Shown here: in pieces, positions 1 to 11,683 of the stretch
Layout: each line of letters opens with the position of its first letter
Numbering within the stretch: position 1 is the first letter of the stretch
Source of the DNA: Rhinopithecus roxellana
Lineage: Eukaryota > Chordata > Mammalia > Primates > Cercopithecidae
Assembly (NCBI RefSeq): GCF_007565055.1
Contig: NC_044570.1
Location: 13,607,602 to 13,671,601, forward strand
Direction: 5' to 3'
DNA length: 64,000 nucleotides
The notes under the pieces: model-generated
Seen by the model: only the letters and a program-made list of their open reading frames with translations
The model's database searches: none
Told to the model about the DNA's origin: nothing
Program-made: the position numbers and the translations under genes

Positions 1-131
1 TTGTATTTTTAGTAGAGACCCGGTTTTGCCACGTTGGCTAGGCTGGTCTCAAACTCCTGACCTCAGGCAATCCACCAGCCTCGGCCTCCCAAAGTGCTGG
101 GATTACAGGCGTGAGCCACCATACCTGGCCT
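1..131 (-). repeat. Alu, cut by window edge
   Basis: This is the reverse complement of an Alu left arm. It runs from the internal A-rich side (tttttagtagagac) to the Alu 5' end (gtgagccaccatacctggcc). The rest lies outside the window. Confidence 0.9.
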
Positions 132-721
132 GAAAGCTTTTCTTTTCCCAACAAAAAAAGAGGACAAAAACTGGGATGCTCTCCATATAAGACCTCTGCA
201 GGCACATGATAGGATTGTACTTCCTTACAATAGCTTGGATTTGTGAATAACCATATGACTTTCTTTGGTCAATAAAATGTGAGAAGTACAGTCACACCTT
301 GCTTAATGGCAGGGATATGTTCTGAGAAATGCATCATTAGGTGATTGCATCATTGTGCAAACATCATGCAGTGTACTTACACAACTTAGATGGTAAAGCC
401 TATCATATGCTGAGGCTATATGATATAACCCATGGCTCCTTGGTTACAAACCTGTACAGCATGTTACAGTACTGAATACTGTAGGCAGTTATAACACAGT
501 GGTATACATCTATATATCTAAACATAGAAAAGGTACAATAAGAGTAGGGTATAAAATATTTTTAAATGGTACACCTGTATAGGGCACTTACCATGAATGG
601 AGCTTGCAGGACTGGAAGTTGCTCTGGGTGATCAGTGATGGAGTTGTGAGTGAATGTGCAGGCCTAGTACATTACTGTATGCCACTGTAGACTGTATACA
701 CACTATACACTTAATGCTAAT

Positions 722-1014
722 TTTTTTTTCTTGAGACAGAGTCTAGCTCTATCGCTGAGACTGGAATGCAATGGCGCCATCTCGGCTCACTGCAACCTCT
801 GCCTCCTGGGTTTAACCGATTCTCTTACCTCAGTCTCCCTAGGAGCTGGGATTACAGGTGTGCACCAACATGCCCAGCTAATTTTTTATATTTTTAGTAG
901 ACACGGGGTCTCACTGTGTTGGCCAGGCTGGTCTTAGACTCCTGGCCTCAAGTGATCTGCCTGCCTCAGCCTTCCATAGTGCTGGAATTACAGGTGTGAA
1001 CCACTATGCCCGGC
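722..1014 (-). repeat. Alu
   Basis: It has a T-rich head, gagacagagtctagctct, two arms and the Alu 5' end ccactatgcccggcc. Scattered differences suggest an Alu S or J age. It interrupts the older repeat around it. Confidence 0.9.
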
Positions 1015-1055
1015 CATACTGACACTAAATTTATTTTTTAAATGTTTTTATTTGG

Positions 1056-1385
1056 TTAGGCACAGTGGCTTATACCTGTAATCCCAACACTTTGGAAGTC
1101 CACGGTGGGAGGACTGCTTGAGGACAGGAGTTTGAGACAAACTGGGCAATATAGTGAGACCCCCATCTCTACAAAAAAATGTAAAAATTAGCTGGGTGTA
1201 GTGGCACATGCCTATAGTCTCAGCCACTCAGGAGGCTAAGGAAGGAGAATCACTTGAGCCCAGGAGTTTGAGGCTGCAGTGACCTATGATCATGCAATCA
1301 TGGCACTGCACACGAGCCTGGGTGACAGATGGAGAGCCCATCTCAAAAAAAAAAAAAGAAAAAGAAAAAAGAAAAGGAAAATAAA
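1056..1385 (+). repeat. Alu
   Basis: It runs from aggcacagtggcttatacctgtaatccc to an A-rich tail with AAAAAG units. It is diverged (AluJ-like) and lies head-on to the Alu at 722-1014, forming an inverted pair 40 bp apart. Confidence 0.9.
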
Positions 1386-1499
1386 AAATAGGTTAGAAAA
1401 AAGGTTTTCTTTAGTTATCTTTAGCTTACTATAACTTTTTTAACTTACACACTTTTAAATATTTTTAACTTTTTGACTGTTTTGTAGTAACACTTAGCT

Positions 1500-1624
1500 T
1501 TTTTTTTTGAGATGGTCTCACTATATCACCTGGGCTGGAGTGCAGTGGTACAATCTCAGCTCACTGCAATCTCTACCTCCTAGGCTCAAGCAATCCTCCC
1601 ATCTCAGCTCCCCAAGTACCTGGG
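1500..1624 (-). repeat. Alu right-arm fragment
   Basis: A poly(T) head leads into gagatggtctcactatatcacc and one arm only. It ends at caagtacctggga without the left arm. Confidence 0.8.
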
Positions 1625-1711
1625 AAATAACACTGAACTTAAAACACAAACCCACTATACATTTTCTTTCTTCATATTTTTGTTCTATAAGCCTTTTTTT
1701 CTTTTTCCTTT

Positions 1712-1948
1712 TTTTTTCCAACACTCAGGCTGGAGTGCAGTGGAGCGATCTCAGCTCACTGTAATGTCCACCTCCTGGGTTCAAACAATTCTCCTGCCTC
1801 AGCCTCCCGAGTAGCTGGAGTTACAGGTGTATGCCACCATGCCTGGCTAATTTTTGTATTTTTAGTAGAGAAAGGATTTCACCATGTTGGCCAGGCTGGT
1901 CTTGAACCCCTGACCTCAAGTGATCCACCTGCCTTGGGCTCCCAACAG
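1712..1948 (-). repeat. Alu, truncated
   Basis: It spans caacactcaggctggagtgcag to cctgccttgggctccca and lacks the last part of the left arm. Confidence 0.85.
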
Positions 1949-2589
1949 TAAGCTTTTTACTATTAACTTTTTTTAAACCTTTTAAACTTTTTTGTAAAAA
2001 GACATATTAGCCTTGGCCTACACAGGGTCAGGATCATCAATAACACTGTCTTCTACCTTCATATCTTTTTCCACTGGAAGGTCTTCAGAAGTAATAATAT
2101 ACACAGAGCTGTCAACTCCTATGATGAAAATGCCTTCTTCTGAAATCTCTCCTGAAAGACCTGCCTGAGGCTATTTTACAGTTATTTTTTATAAGTAGGA
2201 GTACACTCTAAAATAATGATAAATAGTATAGTGAATACATGAACCCAGTAAGTCATTTATTACCAGTATCAAGTTATTTGTATTACCTGTATCATGTACA
2301 GTACATAATTGTATGTGCTGTACTTTTAGACAACTGGCAACACAAGGTTTCTTTACATGAGCAGCACCACAAACCTGTGACTAATGTATTGTACTCTGAT
2401 GTTATGATGGCTATCAGGCCACTAGGTGACAGGAGTTTTTAGTCTAAATTACAATCTTATGGGACCACCACTGTACGTGCAGTTCATCATTGACTGCATG
2501 TACAATGTTGCACCATTGCATATGCAAAACATCATTGTGTGGTGTATAATTCACCGTACATCACTCCCAGGTCCAAAGCTAAGTTCTGA

Positions 2590-3030
2590 GATATTCGTAC
2601 CCCCATGTTTATAGCAGCTTTATTCACAATAACCAAAAGGTAGAAACAAGCCAAGCATCTATTGACAGATAAATGGGAAAAATATGGTATATACATATGA
2701 AAGAATATTATTTAATCCTGAAAAGGAATTAAATTCTGACATGCTACAACATAGATAAAACTTGAGGACATTTTTCTAACCGGTTAAGTAAACCAGTTAG
2801 AAAAAGGCAAATATTATATGACTCCACTTATATAAAATACCTACTATAGTCAAATTCATAAAGACAGAAAGTAAAGTGGTGGTTGCCAGGGGCTGGGGGG
2901 AAGGGAGAATTGGAAGTTATTGTTTTATGGGTATAAAGTTTTGGTTTTGCAAGATGAAAAGATTTCTGGAGATTGGTTGCACAACAACGTGAATGAAGTT
3001 AACACTAGTGAACTGTTCACTTAGAAATGG
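2590..3030 (+). repeat. Old L1 3' end (L1M type)
   Basis: The sequence matches the familiar end of ORF2 and 3' UTR of old mammalian L1: a 'cagctttattcacaataacc' block, then ggttgccaggggctggggg and a 'gttggttgcacaacaa' block. Many changes make it non-coding. Confidence 0.8.
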
Positions 3031-3041
3031 TTAATAAATGT

Positions 3042-3343
3042 CTGGGCACGGTGGCTCAAACCTGTAATCCCAGTATTTTGGGAGGCCAAGGTGGGTGGAT
3101 CACTTGAAGTCAGGAGTTCAAGACCAACCTGACCAACATGGTGAAACCCCATCTCTACAAGAAATACAAAAATTAGTTAGGCGTGATGGTGCTCACATGT
3201 AATCCCAGCGACTCAGGAGGCTGAGGCATGAGAATTGCTTGAACGTGGGAGGCAGAGGTTGCAGTGAGCTGAGATTGCACCACTGCACTCCAGCCTGGGC
3301 AACAGAGACTCCATCTCAAAAAAAAAAAAAAAAAAAAAAAAAT
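3042..3343 (+). repeat. Alu
   Basis: It starts tgtctgggcacggtggctc and ends in a pure A tail at 3320-3342. The next Alu follows directly. Confidence 0.9.
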
Positions 3344-3348
3344 CAAAC

Positions 3349-3655
3349 GGGCCGGGTGGCTCACGCCTGTAATCCCAGCACTTTGGGAGGCTGAGGTGGG
3401 CAGATCACGGGGTCAGGAGATCAAGACCATCCTGGCCAAAATGGTGAAACCCCATCTCTACTAAAATACAAAAACTTAGCCAGGTGTGGTGGCACACACC
3501 TGTAGTCCCAGCTACTTGGGAGGCTGAGGCAGGGGAATTGCTTGAACCCGGGAGGTGGAGGTTGCAGTGAGCTGAGATCGCACCACTGCACTCCAGCCTG
3601 GCGACAGAACAAGACTCCATCTCAAAAAGAAAGAAAGAAAAAAATCAAACGGAGA
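3349..3655 (+). repeat. Alu
   Basis: It starts gggccgggtggctcacgcc, where the usual start has lost a few bases. It ends in an AAAG-rich tail and is arranged head-to-tail with the preceding Alu. Confidence 0.9.
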
Positions 3656-4410
3656 TAATAAAATGGAATAAAAAATACTTGGCTAGTCCAGAAGGAAGAC
3701 AAAAAAATTAAACAGGGACAAAAGCCAGGTAGGACAAATAGATTTTTTTTAAACAGCCAGATTATAGACTTAAATGATTTGAAATCATATCTGTAATTAT
3801 ATTAAATGTGAATGGACTAAATATTCTAGCAAAAGGGGAAAATTGACAAACTGAAATTAAAACAAACAAACAAGACTCAACCATTTGATGCTGTCCAAGT
3901 CTGATAGCTCACTCCTGTAATCCCAGCACTTTGGGAGGCTAAGGCAGGTGGACTGCTTGTGACCTAAATCCACAAAGTAAAACTATAATCATGGCCTGAC
4001 ATACAGAAGATACTCAATAAATATATCTTGAATGAATGGGTGCATATATGTGATATGTTGCTCCAACTTAACTTCACTTATTCAATGAACAGCCAAACCA
4101 ATTTTTGTTGGATATGGACTTAAATATGCAAGGTGAAACGATAAAGCTTTAGAAGATAACATACAATAATATCTTCATAACCTCAAGGTAGAAAGTTTTC
4201 TTAAACAGAACAGAAAAAGCACTAGCCATAGGAAATATCGATAAATTGCATTTTTTTTTTTTTACAATTAAGAACTGTTCAACAAGAGACATCACTAAGA
4301 GAGTGAAGAAGCCACAGAAGATTTGCAATGCACATAACAAAAGTTCTGTATCCAATACATACAGAAAACTAAAGAAAAGATATACCAATAGAAAAATGGG
4401 CAAAAACAGG

Positions 4411-4417
4411 TTCTTCA

Positions 4418-4454
<37 letters not shown>
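4411..4454. repeat. (CA)n microsatellite
   Basis: About 20 CA units with one early interruption (acacatacacac) lie inside the old L1 fragment. Confidence 0.95.
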
Positions 4455-4457
<3 letters not shown>

Positions 4458-4672
4458 TTCAAATAGCCAATAAACATGTAGCAAGTGCTTAGCCTCATTA
4501 ATGAAGAAAATGAAATACAGTGAACAACTACTACAGATCCAGGTGGCTAAACATTCCAAGTCTGACAGTAACAACCGTCAGTGAGAACTGTTGGTGAATG
4601 TATAAGGGAAGCTCTTATACATTGCTGAAGGGAGTGCACTTGTGTAAACATTTTGGAAAACAGTTTGGCATT

Positions 4673-4975
4673 ATTATTATTATTTTTGAGACAGAGTCTC
4701 GCTCTGTCACCCAGGCTGGAGTGCAGTGGCGTGATCTTGGATCACTGCAGCCACAGCCTCTGCCTCCCAGGTTCAAGCAATTCTCCTGCCTCAGCCTCCC
4801 AAGTAGCTGAGACTACAGGTGTGCGCTGTCACGCCTGGCTAATTTTTTGTATTTTCAGTAGAGACGGGGTTTCACCATGTTGGCCAGGATGGTCTTGATC
4901 TCCTGACCTCGTGATCCACCCGCCTCAGCCTCTCAAAGTACTGGGATTACAGGCATGAGCCACCGCGCCCAGTAG
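4673..4975 (-). repeat. Alu
   Basis: A TTA-rich head (attattattattattttt) leads into gagacagagtctcgctctgtc and ends at caccgcgcccagtag. It is fairly young (AluS or AluY) and is inserted in the L1M fragment. Confidence 0.9.
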
Positions 4976-5615
4976 CATTAAGTTAAGCATAGGCATAGCT
5001 CATAACCCAGAAATTCTGCTCCAAAATACACACCCATGAGAAACACGTGCCCAGATACAGCAGTAGACACGTACAAGAATGTTCACAGCAGCATTATTTA
5101 TAATAACCCCAAGTTGGAAACAACCCAAATGCCCATCAGTAGCAGAAGGAATAAATTGTGGTATATTCACTCAGCGGAACTACAGACAGCACTGAAGATC
5201 AATGAAGTATAGCTGTGCACAGTACCATGGAAGAATCTGGTAACAAGTGAGAAGCCAGAGAAGTCAGACACACATCTTAAGACTGCCTTTCTATAAAACC
5301 CATAGCCACACAAAACCAAACATGTCCTTCCCCCACAATTCTCCACCACTCCTCTACTTATGACGCACAGGAAGAGTGGTAATAAAGACAGATTTCTTAG
5401 TAACTAGTTAGGGAATCACCATTTTGTACCCAGGCACAGAAAACCAACACCCTACTGGAATATCTCCTGTGTGGAGGGATGCGGAGAGAAATTGGCCTTG
5501 GAGGTGAGGGAGCTCAAGGAAGTGACTGACAGCTCTCTGTTGTGGGGATAGAGAACATTATTATGGTCAGGCCGCCCTTCTCTTAGAATCCATTGTGATG
5601 ACTTCAGTGTTGCTT

Positions 5616-5897
5616 TTTTTTTTTTTTTTTTTTTTTTTTTGAGACAGTGGCTCACTGTCACCCAGGCTGGGGTGCACTGTTGCTATCACGGCTCGCTGCA
5701 GCCTCAACCTCCCAGGTTCAAGTGATCCACCTGAGTAGCTGGGACTACAGGAATGCACCACCATGCCCAACTAATTTTTGTATTTTCTTTTGTAGACACA
5801 GGGTTTCACTATGTTGCCCAGACTGGCTCAAGTGATCCACCTGCTTCTGCCTCCCAAAGTGGTAGGATTATAGGTATGAGCCACCGTACCCAGCTAC
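5616..5897 (-). repeat. Alu
   Basis: A 25-nt T tract (5616-5640) is followed by gagacagtggctcactgtcacc. Small internal deletions are visible. The 285 bases before it (5331-5615) show no gene or repeat that I can name. Confidence 0.9.
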
Positions 5898-6163
5898 AGG
5901 GTTACTTTAATAAAGTCACTGAAAGTTAGGGGGTCATAATGACCCATTTATAGCATGCTAAGCCTTCATCAGGCACTGGAGGCCATGATATGGGACAAGC
6001 AATTCCTGAGGTGCAATGCACATTAGCAAGAAGGCCATGCAGCTCTGGAAAGATTCTCAACAATAAACATAATTAAGTTTATTGTATGTTCCTCCAGATT
6101 TTTTCAGGATTTCTCAACATTTTTTATTATAAATATGATATTGTATTACACATATTGTTTATT

Positions 6164-6463
6164 TTGTTTTTTTTTTTTTTGAGACAGAGTCTCGCTCTGT
6201 CGCCGGGACTGGAGTGCAGTGGCGCAACCTCGGCTCACTGCAAGCTCCGCCTCCTGGGTTCACGCCATTCTCCTGCCTCAGCCTCCCAAGTAGCTAGGAC
6301 TACAGGCACCTGCCACCACGCCCAGCTAATTTTTTTGTATTTTTAGTAGAGACGGGGTTTCACCGTGTTAGCCAGGATGGTCTCAATCTCCTGACCTCAT
6401 GATCTGCCCGCCTCAGCCTCCCAAACTGCTGGGATTACAGGCGTGAGCCACCGCCCCCAGCCT
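6164..6463 (-). repeat. Alu (AluY-like)
   Basis: It contains gcaagctccgcctcctgggttcacgcc, which is typical of AluY, and has few changes. It sits just before a second young Alu in the same orientation. Confidence 0.92.
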
Positions 6464-6470
6464 TGTTTAC

Positions 6471-6771
6471 CTTTTTTTTTTTTTTTTTTGAGACAGAGTC
6501 TTGCTCTGTCGCCCAGGCTGGAGTGCAGTGGCCGGATCTCAGCTCACTGCAAGCTCCGCCTCCCGGGTTCCCGCCATTCTCCTGCCTCAGCCTCCCGAGT
6601 AGCTGGGACTACAGGCGCCCGCCACCTCGCCCGGCTAGTTTTTGTATTTTTAGTAGAGACGGGGTTTCACTGTGCTAGCCAGGATGGTCTCGATCTCCTG
6701 ACCTCGTGATCCGCCCGTCTCGGCCTCCCAAAGTGCTGGGATTACAGGCTTGAGCCACCGCGCCTGGCCTG
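6471..6771 (-). repeat. Alu of the Old World monkey AluYR type
   Basis: Read on the minus strand it has ggctcaagcctg, ggccgagacgggcgg, actagccgggcgaggtgg and gagatccggccactg. I know this set of changes from the macaque/baboon AluYR subfamilies and not from human AluY. The copy is otherwise nearly unchanged, so the insertion is recent. It is the best clue to the organism. Confidence 0.85.
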
Positions 6772-6834
6772 TTTACCTTTTTTAAACAGTAGCTGCTAAA
6801 CATCTGTTAAACATGTTTTAATACATAGAGACCT

Positions 6835-7005
6835 ACTTCATAATTTAGGGGGTGATGGAAACTTCATAATTTTGGGTGTGAATATATTATCTTGATTGTG
6901 GTGATCATTTCACAGGTACATACATCAAAACTCAAAGTGCACACTTTAGATATGTGTTTTATTATACATCAATTATACCTCAGTATAACTGAAAAAAAAA
7001 GCTTG
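6835..7005 (+). repeat. Old L1 3' UTR fragment
   Basis: The run attgtggtgatcatttcac, then 'caaaactcaaagtgcacac' and 'tcaattatacctcagtat' with a short A tail, is the familiar 3' end of L1M elements. Confidence 0.7.
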
Positions 7006-7027
7006 TTTTAAATCTCCCCCCACCCTT

Positions 7028-7326
7028 TTTGTTTTTATGGAGATGGGGTCTCACTCCTCTGCCCAGACTGGAGTGCAGTAGTGGTGATCATAGCTCACTG
7101 CAGCTTCCAACTGCTGGGCTCAAGCAATCCTCTTGCCTCAGCCTCCAGAGTAGCTAGGACTACAGGCATGCACCACCATACCCAGACAATTAAAAAAATG
7201 TTTTTTGTACACACAGCCTCTTGCTTTGTTGCCCAGGTTGATCTCAAAATCCTAGCTTCAAGCAGCCCCTCTTCCTTGACCTCCCAAAGTGTTGGGATTA
7301 CAGGCATGAGCCACCATGCCTGGCCT
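7028..7326 (-). repeat. Alu (old, J-like)
   Basis: It runs from atggagatggggtctcactcc to accatgcctggcc, with many changes and an A-rich linker seen as attaaaaaaatgtttttt. Confidence 0.88.
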
Positions 7327-8595
7327 TGCATTTTAAATCTCTTTTACTGTTTTCTTCCACTTAACACTGTAAATTCTGTCCCTGCTGTTTTACGTCTATT
7401 TCATGTAGAATTCCAAGGTATGTATCCACATTTTACTAACTCATCCCCTAGTTCCTTTGCCTCTAGTTCCTGTATGCCATTAATACTGTAACAAATAAAC
7501 TCCTGCTTGTCTTCTTGTGGATCTGAGCAAACTTTCTTCAAAATATATTTCCAGGCGTGAGACTGCTACACTACTGAGCCCTATGCATACTTAGTTTTAC
7601 TAAGAACTACTGGCTTATTTTATAGAAGGGCTGAGCAAGTTTATACTCCCACCAGTCCAATCTCTTCACATGGGTTTCAGACCCTTTGTGTTGCAGTAAC
7701 ACTGAGAGGATGGATGTTGATTCCTGGTACCCTGATGCAATTTGAAATTGACTTCATGGTCACTGAAAATTATTCTTCAGGTTGTCGCAGGGCTGAGGCC
7801 ATTTCCTAGTGACTTAACATAGAATTTCTTCTCTATTTTCACTTGTTTTTTAAATGTGCCAGCATTTCTTCTCTATTTTCACTTGCTTTTATAAATGTTT
7901 TTGGGGAGGGGTGCCGGTTAGAGACAGGAGCACTGTCTTCCCTGGGCACTCCCTGGCAGCCTTCTAAGTTCCCAACTACACGGAGAAACTGCCTTGGGTC
8001 AGTGTCTTAAGCTGCAAGGAATGTTGTGACTCAGCTAGTCGCTCAGGGACACCTCGATGAACAAGGCCATGGGAAGGAAGTCATTACACAGAGAGCTGAA
8101 CTGTAAAAACCAAAAATACTCTACACACCAAACTCTAGAGCAGTGCAGCAGTACATCCCATGACTCAACGGGACAGCTTCTGCCACGTGGCACACAGGTC
8201 CGGATATGTGGTGGGCAGCCCTCACTTGCGGCTGTGCTGCCACTCTGAGCTGCTTGGGAAGTTGATGGGGTGGGGAAATCTGTGACTGTCTTCTCTCTCC
8301 ACCCCTCCACTCTGACCATTAGCTCCTCTCATCATCTCCCCCTCTTCCCACTCCTTCCTCTTTAACCCTCTTGCCCTACAAAAACAAAGACAGCTGGAGT
8401 TTAATATTTCACACCTGCTGGCAATTTGGCAGGGACACATGGAGGTCAAAACGCTGGCACCCTAGGAAGACCCTACTGATCAGGCAGACACTGGGCAACA
8501 GGTCATATCACCTGGGGCAGGGTCAAGAGTACTGGGGAAAGAGGCAGCCCCAAGGGACGGAAACTTCATGATACAGGCAAAACATTCAAAGATGT
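7327..8595. other. No gene seen
   Basis: This stretch is mostly unique-looking sequence. A direct repeat of about 40 bp (atttcttctctattttcacttg) occurs at 7824 and 7863. Open frames on both strands at 8030-8450 have no recognisable domain and overlap each other, so I do not call them. Confidence 0.6.
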
Positions 8596-9200
8596 GGACA
8601 TTCACTCACTAATCTTATTGGAGACCTACTATGTGCCAGATGCTTTTTGTTTGTTTTTTTGAGATGGGGTCTCATTCACTGGAGTGCAGCAGCACCATCT
8701 CGGCTCACTGCAACCTCCACCTCCGGTTCAAGCAATTCTCCAGCCTCAGCCTCCCCCATAGCTGGGATTACAGGCGTGTACCACCACACCTGGCTAATTT
8801 TTGTGTTTTTGGTAGAGACAGGGATTCACCATGCTGGCCTGGCTGGTCTTGAACTCCTAGCCTCAAGTGATCCACCTGCGTCGGCCTCCCAAACTGTTGG
8901 GATTATAGGCGTGAGCCACCATGCCCAGCCCCAGACTGTTCTAAGGAACTGTCAGTGAAGACAGATCAGATGTCTTGTCCTCACGGGGTCTGCATTCTTT
9001 TGGAGGGAGACACACGCATACCAGACATCCTCAAAAAGTAAATTAGCACTCGAGGAAGCTGTTAGGGCTACTGGAAAAGATTAGAGCATGGAGAGGTGTC
9101 TGGGCATGGTCAGCGTAGACTTCATGGACATTGGTGTGGTCTTGAGGTTAGTGAGAGAGCCAGGCAGGTAGGCATCTAGGGAAAGAAACTTCTGGGCAAA
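8596..9200 (+). repeat. L2 3' end split by an Alu
   Basis: The motif gacctactatgtgccagatgc before 8641, and the 'ctgttctaagga ... tgtcctcacggggtctgcattc' block after 8931, together form the usual L2 end. The Alu at 8641-8931 (minus) splits it. Confidence 0.7.
8641..8931 (-). repeat. Alu
   Basis: It begins with a TTTG-rich head, then gagatggggtctcattcactgg, which is missing the usual ctgtcacccagg. It ends in caccatgcccagcc. It is inserted in the L2 relic. Confidence 0.9.
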
Positions 9201-9235
9201 GGAAGCAGCCAGTGTGCATATATATATACATTTTT

Positions 9236-9384
9236 TTTAAAGATGCAGAGTCTTACATTGTCACTCAGGCTGGAGTGCAGTGGTGTAATCACAGCTCTGT
9301 AACCTTGAGATCCTGGGCTCAAGCGATCCTCCTCTCAGCCTCCCAAAATGTTGGGATTACAGACATGAGCCACTGCATCTGACC
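9236..9384 (-). repeat. Free Alu-arm-like monomer
   Basis: Only about 150 bp of Alu sequence is present, from gatgcagagtcttacattgtc to ccactgcatctgacc. This fits a FRAM/FLAM-type monomer or an Alu with one arm deleted. Confidence 0.75.
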
Positions 9385-9388
9385 AAGT

Positions 9389-9699
9389 ATACTTTCTTTT
9401 TTTTTTTTTTTTTTTTTGAGACAGAGTCTCACTCTGTCACCCAGACTTGAGTGCAGTGGCATGATCTCATCTCACTGCAAGCTCCACCTCCCAGGTTCAC
9501 GCCATTCTCCTGCCTCAGCCTCCTGAGTAGCAGGGACTACAGGCACCCACCACCACGCCCGGCTAATTTTTTTGTATTTTAGTAGAGTCAGGGTTTCACC
9601 ATGTTAGCCAGGATGGTCTCGATCTCCTGACCTCGTGATCCACCCACCTTGGCCTCCCAAAGTGCTGGGATTACAGGCATGAGCCACCATGCCCGGCAA
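9389..9699 (-). repeat. Alu (Y-like)
   Basis: It has a pure T head, gagacagagtctcactctgtc, gcaagctccacctcccaggttcacgcc and the end accatgcccggc. The flanking gtatacttt occurs on both sides (9388 and 9700) and is the likely target-site duplication. Confidence 0.92.
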
Positions 9700-9878
9700 G
9701 TATACTTTTAAGTGTACTCAATAATTGGTTTCCTTTTCCTCATCTATAACAGTTTCCACCTTTTGTCCAGCTCCTGAGAGCGTTGAGTTCTAACCACAAC
9801 AGCTCCTCACTCCCAGTGGCAGCACTTTCATGCAGCCTCCCCTCTCTAGCCCCCCTCTGCCTGTTGGCATCTGCAGCC

Positions 9879-10407
9879 ATGGTGCAGGCCTAGTACATAG
9901 ATGAGCTCCCAGATGGTTGGAGGCAGCCCCACCACCCCGAGTCCCCCGCCACCCAGTGGGCCAGAAACAGCCATGCCGGCTCAGAGAGCACTACTAAAGC
10001 TGGACACTGACAAACAAGAGAACAATCCAAAATTAGAAAAGACTCAAAGAGAGAGAAGCTACTCCTGGATAGACATAATAAGCATGTGTAAAGATAAATT
10101 ACCAAATGATGAAGAAAAGATTAAGGTGTTTTATGAGGAGCATTTACACTTGATCAGATCTGTTACATCCTGGGTGGCAGTGGATACTTGGATGACAGAT
10201 AGAGGACATGTGAATCCACATCTTCATGGAGAAAGGTGACATAACCCTCCCCACAGGAATTCATCACCACCTCACGCTGGATGAAAAGAAGTACATGAAG
10301 GCCATATGGCCATTCAGGGAGACCAAGTGTGGACAGCATACAATGGGCCAACTGACCATTTCAACGTCCAGGGACAATTCATGAAATTTCTGGCACAGAC
10401 AGCATAG
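9879..10407 (+). pseudogene. ADI1P: ADI1 (acireductone dioxygenase) retropseudogene
   Basis: The parent enzyme is an iron-dependent dioxygenase of the methionine salvage pathway, found in cytosol and nucleus. This copy has no introns. Reading begins MVQA at 9879, then TAG replaces the fifth codon (Trp in ADI1), followed by YIDELP. Downstream, matches include RSYSWIDIISMCKDKLPND and KIKVFYEEHLHL. A frameshift or deletion follows near 10155, where the region with the metal-binding histidines is scrambled (ihhhltldekkymka is still legible near 10260). The end keeps KFLAQTA and a stop at 10407. The sequence to about 10530 and again after 10817 resembles an mRNA 3' UTR, interrupted by an Alu. I recognised it from memory of ADI1, and the identity looks firm. 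The copy is dead as an enzyme. Confidence 0.88.
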
Positions 10408-10535
10408 CAGTGCTCCTTGAGAATGTGTGCTTTGTGAAGTTCCTAAACATAACCCAGCACAAAATCATTTTCCTCTTTGCTTTTATATGATAAACTTGTC
10501 TTTCCTTTGCAAGATTATTTGATCAGAATGTTTGT

Positions 10536-10817
10536 CTTATTTTTATTTTTTGAGACAGTCTCACTCTGCTGCCCAGGCTGGAGTGCAGTGGTGTAATTCC
10601 AGCTCACTGCAATCTCCACCTCCCAGGCTCAAGTGATTCTCATGCCTCAGCCTCCTGAGTAGCTGGTATACAGGTGCATGTCATCACACCCAGCTAATAG
10701 AGACAGGATTTCAACATGTTGGCCAAGCTGGTCTCAAACACCTGGCCTCAAGTGATCTGCCTGACTCGGCCTCCCAAAGTGTTTGGATTAAAGGCACGAG
10801 CCACCGTGCCTGGCTCA
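10536..10817 (-). repeat. Alu
   Basis: It runs from ttttgagacagtctcactctgctg to ccaccgtgcctggc with a short deletion in the middle linker. It is inserted in the 3' UTR-like part of the ADI1 pseudogene. Confidence 0.9.
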
Positions 10818-11683
10818 GAATATTTTTTAATGAAAGGAGCTATAAAACTGATTTTTACATGGAAGCAACTGTGGAAATGAAGACAAGTCACCTTCATTTT
10901 GTCTAATACAATCAAGACTAGTGGTTCAGTAACCCTGTGTTAGTACATGCACTCGTCTTTAGTCCAAATGAGAGTTTCATCTCCCAAAATGTATCTCCTT
11001 ATATGTTCTATCTGGACATGATGTCATGCCTGCCTTGTAACAAGGTGCAATAGTAGATAAGTAACCAGATAGAAGACACTTTTTTCTCCCAAAATCATAC
11101 GTTGAGGTGGGGAGTGGTAGAGGAAAGAGCTCTTATGTTAGGGGACACATTCTGAGTTGCTTATGCCACGTCTTTGTTCAAAATAAAGTCACTGCCTTAA
11201 TTTTATGCTCATGGCTTGGCATTATCTTATATTCACGTATATATGGTATTTTGCCTAGCTTGTTAAAATCACTAGTTTAGATTCTTTGTGTGACTGTCTA
11301 TGTATGTGATTAATGTGTATATTATGTGTGTTGGTATTTTTTTCAGTGTGAGATGTCGAGGTTCTTTCACAATCAAGATTTTAACAGAATTAGTATTTTA
11401 AAATTTATCAAGAGAATTAGTACATTTTTCTACTCAATTCTAAGATATAATTATTCCTAGCTCATTATAATCATAGAAAAACCCCAAATAAATTTCATGT
11501 TTTAGAAGGTGAGGTTTTCTTTTTCTAAAACTGGATGAAAATTTTTCATGTTAAAATTAATTTTCATCACTTTCACACTGGTCTTGGGGGTCTGTTTCTG
11601 ACTGCACAGAGGAAAGCCGAGCCTTAAATGCTATCATGGTGCCTGTGTACATTTTAATCCCGAAATTATTAGTTTTAGGATTA
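10818..11683. other. Likely remainder of the ADI1 retrocopy 3' UTR, then unassigned DNA
   Basis: The sequence is AT-rich, with aaataaagtcactgcc near 11182 as a possible poly(A) signal. There is no open reading frame of interest. The end of the retrocopy cannot be placed from the sequence alone. Confidence 0.4.

Larger units (their letters stand above)
290..2560. repeat. Old DNA-transposon-like repeat broken up by Alus
   Basis: The non-Alu parts (about 290-720, 1385-1500, 1625-1710 and 1950-2560) read as one familiar interspersed repeat, starting near ttgcttaatggcagggatatg and including cctacacagggtcaggatcatc. Both ends carry similar cat/gca-rich runs. I recognise it as an old repeat but cannot name the family with confidence. 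There is no open coding region. Confidence 0.5.
3740..5330 (+). repeat. Old L1M fragments interrupted by Alus and a CA repeat
   Basis: The start of L1 ORF2 can be recognised near 3800 (attaaatgtgaatggacta). Its C-terminal part is at 4090-4670 and 4976-5330 (ccacaagttgg-like and 'gcccatcagtag' blocks). The frames are broken. An Alu fragment lies at 3898-3962 and a full Alu at 4673-4975. Confidence 0.75.

Noticed and set aside
4149..4574. 141-codon minus-strand frame with a Cys-Val repeat
   Set aside because: It runs through the (CA)n microsatellite and old L1 DNA.
6086..6709. Several 70-90-codon frames with repeated LALSPRLECSG-type protein text
   Set aside because: This is the usual translation of antisense Alu. 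The same text recurs at many Alus in the window.
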